From positions 1-14,772 of the forward strand of contig CAJOPJ010000204.1 in assembly GCA_905236325.1 (NCBI GenBank): a DNA stretch of 14,772 nucleotides. Direction: 5' to 3'. The position numbers and the translations under genes were made by a program. The stretch is from an uncultured Selenomonadaceae bacterium. GTDB lineage: Bacteria; Bacillota; Negativicutes; Selenomonadales; Selenomonadaceae. Within the stretch, counting starts at the first letter, position 1; each line of letters starts with the position of its first letter. Of this stretch, positions 1 through 6,324 are shown piece after piece. The notes beneath the pieces were generated by a model. That model saw only the letters and a program-made list of their open reading frames with translations. It had not been told where the DNA came from and did no database searches.

Positions 1-653
1 TTTATATTTGTAACATTGCTGTGTTCAGTGGTAAGACCACGCACCTGAGCACCAATTGAACCATTGCCGGTAACTCGAACAACACCATTATTTATCATTG
101 TTGAATTATCATTAACATACATCGGGTGCGAAAAAAGTCCATATGTCGCCGCAGTATCAGTTTCATCATAATAAAAATTGATAACGCCATTGTTAATAAT
201 GGTAGAATGTTCACCAGCCCAAACACCCCAACCAAATAAATTGTCATAAGTCTTGGAACTGTCACCGGCAGTATCAAGCTGGTCGGCGTACTGACTGACA
301 AAATCTTTATAATGCAAATTGATGATGCCATTATTGACTAAGTAAGCATAATTAGCAGCTTGTAAATTGGAATAGCCGGCAAATTCGCCGGTATCAGGAG
401 TCAACGCAGCAAAAGCAAAAATAGATCTATTCCAGTTGTAGCCGATAGAAACAGCGGCAGAGTATTTAACATAATCAAATTGCGATTCGGCATTTATAGT
501 GCCGGAATTGACAGCAGTGGAAAGATTGCCTTCGGAGCCGCCTTGAACTTGAATTTCATCAGCCGCCAAAGCAGGATTAAGCCCCGAAGCGACAAAAGCT
601 AAAATGGCAGAGGACAGAGCGGCATATTTCTTAGTAGATTTAAAATTTTTCAT
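1..653 (-). CDS. Secreted beta-helix / autotransporter-like surface protein, N-terminal part (runs off left edge)
   Basis: The visible part is 217 codons with no stop, so the C-terminus lies beyond base 1. It opens with a clear Sec signal peptide: a basic start (MKNFKSTKKY), a hydrophobic core (residues 11-26) and a likely cleavage after PALA at residues 27-30. The mature part holds a recurring motif of the form [IV]-N-N-G-[IV]-[IV]-[NR] (LVNNGIIN, IINNGVIN, MINNGVVR), each followed by a beta-rich stretch and G/N/T-rich turns. This pattern is typical of passenger domains of autotransporters and other beta-helical adhesins. A GGAGG ribosome binding site lies 9 nt before the ATG, inside the end of the MATE gene, which it overlaps by 14 nt. 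No beta-barrel is visible, so 'autotransporter' is inference; export and the repeat fold are better supported. The protein implies an outer-membrane-bearing host. Confidence 0.8.
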   Translation of the reverse strand, partial: MKNFKSTKKYAALSSAILAFVASGLNPALAADEIQVQGGSEGNLSTAVNSGTINAESQFDYVKYSAAVSIGYNWNRSIFAFAALTPDTGEFAGYSNLQAANYAYLVNNGIINLHYKDFVSQYADQLDTAGDSSKTYDNLFGWGVWAGEHSTIINNGVINFYYDETDTAATYGLFSHPMYVNDNSTMINNGVVRVTGNGSIGAQVRGLTTEHSNVTNI

Positions 654-2229
654 TTTCAGAAACCTCCATGTAAAAATTATTAAGTCCCAAAACAAATTTT
701 AAATTGAAACGCGATTTGTTGTGCAAGTCGACAAGTAATTTGCCAAAGCTGCGTGCAATGATTTTGTTGCCGGTGATTTGAAAAGCAGTCAGATTATTTT
801 TATTAGTGTCAGCCGCTCGGCTGATTTCCAAGATGTGTAAGCAAGCAGAATTGAAATTGTTAGGCAAGTCAGGCAGAGTTGGATTATTTCTATCAACGCC
901 GAAGTACAAAGTCGGTTTAAAGTGCGTCAGATTGATAAGCAGAGGTGTTTTTAGTTGATAGCGATTTTGCATAAAAATTGCGCCAATGAAAATCAAAAGC
1001 AGTGTAGTAAGTTCAGCAAAAAGAAAACTCCACCAAACAAGGCTTGTATTGAAAGCATAAGCCCAAAGCAGGAAAATAATAAGTAAGGCAAATGAACGCA
1101 TAAAAGCCAGAAGATTAGCAAATTTGGTATGACCCAGCGTCAGATAAAAAGTCAACATTAAAGCGTTGAAATAAGCCGGAATCAGGCTGATAGCATAAAT
1201 GTTCAAAGCCTCAACAGCTGCCTGATTTTGCGTAAATTTATCAGCAAAAAAGCCCAGCGCGACAGTAAAAATGACAGCAAAAATCAACGCGCGCTTAATG
1301 GCAGTTTTGAATAAAAGCCAAATCGCCGGCAAATTTTTATCTTCGTACTCAATAGTCAAAATCGGCGTAATTGGTTGAAGTGTCATGCCGGAACCTGTGC
1401 GACTGATTCGAATTGCAATTTGAAGTATCGCAAAGCAAGCAACGCCTTCAACGCCAAAAGCGTGATACATAAAAAAGTTGTAAATTACAATCTGCGACAG
1501 ACTGAATATCTTGCTTAAAGTAAGCGCACTGCCGGCTTTTAAAATTTTCAGTAGCGATATTTCTTGAAGTTTAATAGGCGCAAACAAATTCTTTCCAACA
1601 ATTTTATAAAGCCTTGTACCTTCAAACAAAATGCAAAACAGCGTTGAAAATCCCATGCCGATTGAAATTGCCTCAATGCCAAAATCCAAAAAAGCTATCA
1701 AGCAATAAATAATCGCCGCGTTCATAACCAGCATAACTTTATAAATCAAGCGCAGTTGACTTTGCAAGCCGACTAATTTTAAAAACTGCAAGATATAAAT
1801 CGACAAAACCAACAAAAAGCCGACAAAAATCATAGCCCGCCCATGCAGCGTAACAAGTTCATATAGCTGCTCCGGCACAAGCAAAAACTCAAGCAACGGC
1901 TCAAAAAAAATATTCAATGCCAAAAACAAAACTAAAGCTGTCACAACCGACAAAAATAAAGCCATGCTTGAATATTTTCTTGCAACTTCGGTTTGAGATT
2001 TAGCCACTGCCTGAATTGACAAAGTAAACGCACCAAAATTCACGGCGTAACCTGAAACAATAAACAAAAAATATATCGGCAAAACATAGGAAAAAGCTGC
2101 CAGACCGTCCGAGCCAAAAAAATATCCAGCAAAAAATGTAGATACTGCAATCAGCGGAAACCTATCCGGCAGCATATAATCCTTGAAAACCTTGTCCATA
2201 TAGACTTTCAATACTCTATCACTGTTCAT
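640..2229 (-). CDS. MATE-family multidrug/Na+ antiporter with a degenerate RsbW-like C-terminal tail
   Basis: 529 aa. Residues about 20-420 form a polytopic inner-membrane protein with about twelve hydrophobic segments in two halves and no signal peptide. The arrangement, with a G/S-rich first helix and repeated 'pxxIAxS' and 'LGxxxxA'-like turns, suggests the MATE fold, which exports cationic compounds using a Na+ or H+ gradient. Residues about 424-529 are an extra soluble cytoplasmic tail. Its end (GLNNFYMEV, residues 515-523) and the preceding K/L-rich helix resemble the closing strand of the RsbW-like ATPase domain found fused to some MATE proteins. The E..N N-box and the G-rich ATP lid are absent, so it is probably not catalytic. 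The start at 2229 overlaps the upstream flavoprotein gene by 11 nt and has only a weak ribosome binding site, so a later start at Met11 is possible. Substrate unknown. Confidence 0.8.
   Translation of the reverse strand: MNSDRVLKVYMDKVFKDYMLPDRFPLIAVSTFFAGYFFGSDGLAAFSYVLPIYFLFIVSGYAVNFGAFTLSIQAVAKSQTEVARKYSSMALFLSVVTALVLFLALNIFFEPLLEFLLVPEQLYELVTLHGRAMIFVGFLLVLSIYILQFLKLVGLQSQLRLIYKVMLVMNAAIIYCLIAFLDFGIEAISIGMGFSTLFCILFEGTRLYKIVGKNLFAPIKLQEISLLKILKAGSALTLSKIFSLSQIVIYNFFMYHAFGVEGVACFAILQIAIRISRTGSGMTLQPITPILTIEYEDKNLPAIWLLFKTAIKRALIFAVIFTVALGFFADKFTQNQAAVEALNIYAISLIPAYFNALMLTFYLTLGHTKFANLLAFMRSFALLIIFLLWAYAFNTSLVWWSFLFAELTTLLLIFIGAIFMQNRYQLKTPLLINLTHFKPTLYFGVDRNNPTLPDLPNNFNSACLHILEISRAADTNKNNLTAFQITGNKIIARSFGKLLVDLHNKSRFNLKFVLGLNNFYMEVSENEKF
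663..667 (-). promoter_or_regulatory. Ribosome binding site of the surface-protein gene, inside the MATE coding region
   Basis: GGAGG on the minus strand, 9 nt before the ATG at 653. It fixes that start and lies within the last codons of the upstream gene, so translation of the two is probably coupled. Confidence 0.75.
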
Positions 2230-2875
2230 AACTAATCTTACTGACTAAATTTTTACCTAAATCATAAGCACGCTGCAAGTCTTTCGGAAACTGAATACTG
2301 CTAAACTGCGTCTTCTTCTCAACCGGCACTGCCGCTGTATGATATTTGCTATAATCTTCAAACTGCAAAGTGCTATTTGCAATCATCCACTCGCAAGAAC
2401 CAAACGCCTCTTCCATTAAAAAAGCGTCATATTGACAAGCATGCTCAATGCCATTTTTATGCATAAAATCGCTGTTGCCGTTCATACTGTACAAAAAAAT
2501 GCTTGGATAATCACGGCTAACCATTTTTTCGTGCGAGTCATAATTCAAGTGCGAAAAATGAAACCTCTCCAAAAGCGCACTCAAACTGCTTGAGGTATGC
2601 CCCATATAAATTGGCGAAGCAAAAATCCAAGCGTCAACATTCAACATTTCTTGCATAACAGGCGTAAAGTCGTCCTTCTGAATACAACCTTTGCCATAAA
2701 GCGGCGAAAGACGCTTACAACCAAAACAACTCCTGCAGCCTTTAAAATTCATTTCATAAAGCTGAACAATTGAAACTTCGGCACCGGCGTCAGTTGCACC
2801 ACGCACTGCCTCTGTCAAAAGTTTCATGCTGTTGCCAATTTTCCTGGCACTTCCGTTAAAAGCTAAAATCTTCAT
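2219..2875 (-). CDS. Flavodoxin-fold NAD(P)H-dependent FMN reductase / iron-sulfur flavoprotein-like
   Basis: 218 aa, cytoplasmic. The N-terminus MKILAFNGSARKIGNS carries the FMN phosphate-binding loop (residues 8-16). Residues 47-64 hold four cysteines spaced C-x2-C-x2-C-x10-C, in the place where iron-sulfur flavoproteins (Isf) bind a 4Fe-4S cluster. SPIYMGHTSSSLSALLERF is the second flavin-contact motif of the family. The protein probably passes electrons from a reduced pyridine nucleotide or ferredoxin to a small acceptor such as a quinone, nitro compound or oxygen species. The gap between the third and fourth cysteines is longer than I would expect for classical Isf, so cluster binding is inference. 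The ribosome binding site GAGG is fused to the TGA stop of the preceding gene (TGAGG, 2883-2887), 7 nt before the ATG. It is the second of two adjacent flavodoxin-fold genes. Confidence 0.85.
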   Translation of the reverse strand: MKILAFNGSARKIGNSMKLLTEAVRGATDAGAEVSIVQLYEMNFKGCRSCFGCKRLSPLYGKGCIQKDDFTPVMQEMLNVDAWIFASPIYMGHTSSSLSALLERFHFSHLNYDSHEKMVSRDYPSIFLYSMNGNSDFMHKNGIEHACQYDAFLMEEAFGSCEWMIANSTLQFEDYSKYHTAAVPVEKKTQFSSIQFPKDLQRAYDLGKNLVSKISYEQ

Positions 2876-2884
2876 CGCTGAACC

Positions 2885-3445
2885 TCATAACCCCTTGATA
2901 AACTCGGCAACTTCCTCAGCGTGCTTATGACATTTTTCAACAAGCTCAGCATAATATTCAGGCGGCGTAACTCCAGGAATATAATTAGCGCGATATGTAC
3001 AGAAAAGCTTTTGAAACTCCATTTTGCAGGTAGTGCAGTAACGCTTAATAAACGCACTAAAGTCCTCAATAGTATAACCAACCTTGCCGTCGTGCTGATA
3101 ATGGTCAAATCCACCGCCGACTGTCATTGATGCAATAAATTTCTTGCCTTTAAGTGCATTGCCTTTTGAACCATAAGCCCAACTATGCTCCATAACCTTA
3201 TCAATATAGAGTTTTAAAAGCGCAGGTACACTATACCAATGTATCGGATATTGAAAAACAATAACATCAGCCTTTACAAGCGCAGCCTGTTCAGCTTTAA
3301 TGTCAATTTGGTAGTCAGGATACAATTCATCAAGCTTGCGTATTTCAGCTTCAGGCAAAATCTGCTCAAAACGCTCAATTATAGCCTTATTTGCATTTGA
3401 AGTCTTCAAGTCGGGGTGCCCAGAAATAATCAAAATATTTTTCAC
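2885..3445 (-). CDS. NAD(P)H:quinone oxidoreductase-like flavodoxin-fold protein (MdaB/KefF/YwrO type)
   Basis: 186 aa, cytoplasmic. ILIISGHPDLKTSNANKA (residues 4-21) is the flavin phosphate loop, and FQYPIHWYSVPALLKLYIDKV (residues 64-84) is the hallmark of the NQO/KefF/MdaB family. MTVGGGFDHY (residues 107-116) is the other flavin-side loop. Members reduce quinones or electrophiles by two electrons with NAD(P)H and FMN/FAD; KefF-like ones also activate potassium efflux under electrophile stress, but no kefC-like gene is present here. The start is GTG at 3443-3445, supported by a GGGAG ribosome binding site 8 nt upstream (3454-3458); the stop of the upstream gene is 1 nt away. A CTTC cysteine pair (residues 137-140) near the C-terminus is of unknown importance. 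Exact substrate unknown. Confidence 0.88.
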   Translation of the reverse strand: MKNILIISGHPDLKTSNANKAIIERFEQILPEAEIRKLDELYPDYQIDIKAEQAALVKADVIVFQYPIHWYSVPALLKLYIDKVMEHSWAYGSKGNALKGKKFIASMTVGGGFDHYQHDGKVGYTIEDFSAFIKRYCTTCKMEFQKLFCTYRANYIPGVTPPEYYAELVEKCHKHAEEVAEFIKGL

Positions 3446-3446
3446 T

Positions 3447-5120
3447 TTACCAACTCCCTACATTTCTAACCGGCTTAACTCTGTACTTACCTGCAAATCT
3501 GTCTGCATAATAGCCGTCGTAACCAGTCTTAACATTAATTCCCCAGTTAAACATACCATTGAAAGTTTCACGCGCTAAATAAAATATTCCGGGCGCACGA
3601 TAAACATCAGGAAACAGTTCCTCATCAAACCAATGACCAGTAACATCTGTGCGACGTACAAGCGTCGAAAGTTCCTTCATTTCAGGAATACGCCAATCAC
3701 TGTAACCTGCAGGTTTATTTTCAGCAAGGTATTTTTCAGCCTCAGCAACTGTCATAAGTGACAATTCAGCCCTAAGCCACATCAAGCCTGTAAATTTATC
3801 AGTCACAACCTCATCTTCAATTTCATAGCGCGACTCAGTTTTATCATCCAGATTAACCTTGCCGCCACTAACCGCAATGAAGTAGCTTTTGCGCATATTA
3901 TCAATTGGAACAACACAGCCATAACCAAAATATAACGACCAAGCACGCGACTGAACTTTCTCACGCGTCCAATAAAAATCTGGCTTAATAACGCCGATAA
4001 ATTGTCCAAAAACTGCCGGCGACTTGCCGCTGTAATCAACAATAAAACGCAACTCATCGGCAGACGGCAAACGCCAATCATTGCGCCCACCATAAAAATT
4101 ATCGTTCATCTGCTTAACATAAGCCGTCGCCTCATCAAAAGTCATTTTGTCCGGCGTGATTCTTGCATAATTCAAACCTGTCTTTGTATCAGTAACAAAA
4201 CCATCGCTCATAATGAAACTTGTTTTGCTAAGTTCAGGATTGACAGATTTAACCTCGCCTTCCGCACTGTAAAGTTCAGCTTGACCACTTGCAGGAATTT
4301 GAAAATTATCTTCAGTGTCTGCGTTAATTGTTCTAACCAACCTGTAGCACAGCGGCATTGTCTTTTCAGCATAATAGCCGTCATAACCAAAATTAAAGTT
4401 AGTAACCCAAACATAGGTATCACCAAAAATATTAGCTGTAATATGCTGCAAAATCGGCGGCTGCAATTTATCACTTTCAAACGCCTCGAAATAAAAACTC
4501 TTGCCGCTGTAACTTTCATCAAAAATTGTGTTCAGTTCGTGCATTGTAGGAAGTCGCCAATCTCTATGCCCTGCCAATTCAAAATCCTTAAGCATTTCTT
4601 GAACTTCAATATAGCTTTTGCACTCAGGTTGCGCCTTCTGCCACATTAAACCGCAAACCTTATCTGTAATAGTGCCGTCACCATTATCAACAAACCTGTC
4701 GTTATTTGCAGTTTTATTTTCACCACGCACCGCCATACAGCAAGACTTCAACGCCTTGTTTTTAGCAGTCGCCGAACCAAGATTCAGATTGATAACCCAA
4801 CCACAATCAGCACGCAAACCATAACTAACGCCGCACCAATAATCATCTGCCAACAAATTTTTAAAAATATCTGCATTATATGCAGGATTGATACTGCGAT
4901 AGTCAATCAAACTGCGCAATTCATCTTTCGAAGGCACGCGCCAATCAGTAAAACCTGCAAATTTTTCCTCATTCAGCATATCAATATATTGCTTATTGAA
5001 CTCCTCCCAAGTCCACTGCTTTTGAAAAAATCTGTCGCTGGAACTGTCGCAGGATTTAACCTCCCAATCCAAACCTGTCCTGTTGTCGTGAACAATATCT
5101 TCAGTTACTTCAAAACGCAT
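3447..5120 (-). CDS. Four-domain DUF1566 (Lcl/FGE-like C-type-lectin fold) protein
   Basis: 557 aa with no signal peptide or membrane segment, so probably cytoplasmic. It contains four DUF1566 units. Each has a D-x-x-T-G-L-x-W-like entry strand and a D-W-R-[VLI]-P-x-x-x-E-L core at residues 59, 187, 348 and 475. The core spacing (128, 161, 127) and the sequences show an A-B-A'-B' order. Units 1 and 3 share an I/V-D-Y...P-A stretch and end in M/I-A-V; units 2 and 4 share G-Y-D-G-Y-Y-A followed by a Y-R-x-x-[PR] end. This indicates duplication of a two-domain block. DUF1566 is related to the formylglycine-generating-enzyme/C-type-lectin fold, usually in ligand-binding or surface proteins; the function here is unknown. 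A GGGAGG site (5128-5133) lies 7 nt before the ATG. It sits between a cupin and two flavin reductases in the same transcription unit. Confidence 0.85.
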   Translation of the reverse strand: MRFEVTEDIVHDNRTGLDWEVKSCDSSSDRFFQKQWTWEEFNKQYIDMLNEEKFAGFTDWRVPSKDELRSLIDYRSINPAYNADIFKNLLADDYWCGVSYGLRADCGWVINLNLGSATAKNKALKSCCMAVRGENKTANNDRFVDNGDGTITDKVCGLMWQKAQPECKSYIEVQEMLKDFELAGHRDWRLPTMHELNTIFDESYSGKSFYFEAFESDKLQPPILQHITANIFGDTYVWVTNFNFGYDGYYAEKTMPLCYRLVRTINADTEDNFQIPASGQAELYSAEGEVKSVNPELSKTSFIMSDGFVTDTKTGLNYARITPDKMTFDEATAYVKQMNDNFYGGRNDWRLPSADELRFIVDYSGKSPAVFGQFIGVIKPDFYWTREKVQSRAWSLYFGYGCVVPIDNMRKSYFIAVSGGKVNLDDKTESRYEIEDEVVTDKFTGLMWLRAELSLMTVAEAEKYLAENKPAGYSDWRIPEMKELSTLVRRTDVTGHWFDEELFPDVYRAPGIFYLARETFNGMFNWGINVKTGYDGYYADRFAGKYRVKPVRNVGSW

Positions 5121-5122
5121 TT

Positions 5123-5458
5123 TTAAGCCTCCCTGCCGTCAGGAATTGGACTTTTAATTGGATTGAAAACATCAATAGCTTCTGTGTCACCAACTGCAAC
5201 AAATGAATGTGGCACATTCGGCGCAATGAAATATGCGTCGCCGGCTCCAATTTCATACTCCTTGCCGTCCTCAACAATAATAAAGCCGCCTTTAATGCAG
5301 TAACCAAATTGCTCACTTTCGTGCGTGTGCATTTCAACTTTTGAACCGGCAGCCATATTCCAATGAAAAACATTCATCAACTCGCCTTTACCAAGATACT
5401 GAAATACAACGCCCGGATTGATTTCTTTCTTTTCAATTTTGTTGTGATATACCATCAT
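5123..5458 (-). CDS. Small single-domain cupin
   Basis: 111 aa from the preferred ATG at 5458. The first cupin motif is G-x5-H44-T-H46-x2-E49-Q50 and the second is G73-x6-P80-x3-H84, so three histidines and an acidic/amide residue for one divalent metal are present. Cupins of this size act as small oxygenases, isomerases or ligand sensors; nothing in the sequence fixes the substrate. A TTG codon at 5467 could extend the frame, but the AGGAGG site at 5469-5474 lies only 1 nt from it and 10 nt from ATG 5458, so the ATG is chosen (ATG 5455 is also possible). The gene lies between a nitroreductase and the DUF1566 protein, with a 2-nt gap to the latter. A role with these redox enzymes in handling a small aromatic or carbonyl compound is plausible but inferred. 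Confidence 0.85.
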   Translation of the reverse strand: MMVYHNKIEKKEINPGVVFQYLGKGELMNVFHWNMAAGSKVEMHTHESEQFGYCIKGGFIIVEDGKEYEIGAGDAYFIAPNVPHSFVAVGDTEAIDVFNPIKSPIPDGREA

Positions 5459-5468
5459 AGTAATCAAA

Positions 5469-5474
5469 CCTCCT
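5469..5474 (-). promoter_or_regulatory. Ribosome binding site of the cupin gene
   Basis: AGGAGG on the minus strand overlaps the TAG stop of the nitroreductase. Its 10-nt distance to ATG 5458 rejects the TTG at 5467 as the start. Confidence 0.75.
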
Positions 5475-6060
5475 AAACAAAAGTAACTTCATTGCCTTTG
5501 CGCGGCAGTGGTTCACGACTAGGCAAATCAGACTTAGCATAACCAACAACCAATGACGCATAAACACGCTCATCATCTTTAAGCCCAAGTTCACGCAAGT
5601 AAGGCAAAATATTTTCATCTTCAGTCAACCAATTTAGCTGATTTATCCAACAACTACCCAAGTCTAAACTGTTCGCCGCAATCAGCATATTCTCCACAGC
5701 AACCGCACAATCAGCCATATTGTTGCCATAGTTTTGCTTATTTGCAACTATAATCAAAACAGGCGCGTTGTAGTGAAAAACATAGCCACCTTTTTTTGAA
5801 AGCTGAATCGACATCTTCAAGCTGGAATAAGTCTCAGGCGTAATCTCCATTTTAGCAAAAGCATTTTCAACCATTTTTGCCAACTTAGCCAAAACTTCAG
5901 GCTTCTGAACAACAATAAAGTGGCAAGATTGATTATTGCCGCCACTCGGCGCATATCTTCCTGCATCAATAATCTGTTGTAATTTTTCAGGTTCTAAAGC
6001 GTCAGATTTATAACTTCGCGTACTGCGACGCGTCATAATAGCCTGTAATGCGTTCATCAT
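5473..6060 (-). CDS. Nitroreductase-family FMN oxidoreductase
   Basis: 195 aa, cytoplasmic. The N-terminus has the family motif M-T-R-R-S-T-R-S-Y (residues 9-17), whose arginines contact the FMN phosphate, followed by RYAPSGGNNQSCHFIVV (residues 35-51), the second flavin-binding segment. A later stretch, NLDxGSCWINQLNWL-like at about residues 120-135, covers the flavin face in this family. Such enzymes use NAD(P)H and FMN to reduce nitro groups, quinones or enones. Of the length types, this is the short one common in Firmicutes and anaerobes. The ATG at 6058-6060 overlaps the TGA of the tautomerase gene (ATGA), with a second ATG directly after, so translation is coupled to that gene. Substrate unknown. 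Confidence 0.9.
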   Translation of the reverse strand: MMNALQAIMTRRSTRSYKSDALEPEKLQQIIDAGRYAPSGGNNQSCHFIVVQKPEVLAKLAKMVENAFAKMEITPETYSSLKMSIQLSKKGGYVFHYNAPVLIIVANKQNYGNNMADCAVAVENMLIAANSLDLGSCWINQLNWLTEDENILPYLRELGLKDDERVYASLVVGYAKSDLPSREPLPRKGNEVTFV

Positions 6061-6323
6061 TCCATCGCCTTTTTAATCTTCTCAACTATTGCAGGATCTT
6101 TTGACCATTCATCTTCATTAAACTTACTCCAAGCCTTGCCCTGGTGTTCGCTGAATCTGATTCCTGCAGTTCCAACATCTTCAAGTTCATAGCCATCAAA
6201 AAAAATATAAACTCTGTCTTTAGGTACATTGGTTATTTCGGAAAAAATCTCAACATATTTTTTAGCCAGAACTTTTTTTTGCGACTCGGCAAGCGCAATT
6301 GAATTTATTTTAATAGCAGGCAT
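6057..6323 (-). CDS. 4-oxalocrotonate tautomerase-family protein
   Basis: 88 aa starting MPAIKINSIAL. After Met removal, Pro1 is the catalytic base that defines this superfamily. The rest (a helix rich in K/E, then the R-V-Y-I-F-F-D-G-Y strand and an E-D-V-G-T-A-G-I-R-F stretch) fits a small beta-alpha-beta tautomerase somewhat longer than the 62-residue 4-OT. Such proteins form hexamers or similar oligomers and tautomerise enol/keto acids; some act as dehalogenases or decarboxylases. A longer frame reaches 6512, but the AAGGAG site at 6333-6340, 9 nt before this ATG, and the need for Pro1 fix the start. Its stop overlaps the nitroreductase ATG, and the debranching-enzyme stop is 1 nt upstream of its own ATG. 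Physiological substrate unknown. Confidence 0.88.
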   Translation of the reverse strand: MPAIKINSIALAESQKKVLAKKYVEIFSEITNVPKDRVYIFFDGYELEDVGTAGIRFSEHQGKAWSKFNEDEWSKDPAIVEKIKKAME

Positions 6324-6324
6324 T

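Noticed and set aside
4002..4649. Open frame of 215 codons on the plus strand opposite the DUF1566 gene
   Set aside because: The sense strand carries four clear DUF1566 units; the antisense peptide is K/R/I/F-rich without domain features.
3447..5120. Diversity-generating retroelement target (DUF1566 proteins can be such targets)
   Set aside because: No reverse transcriptase, template repeat or variable-repeat pair is visible in the window.
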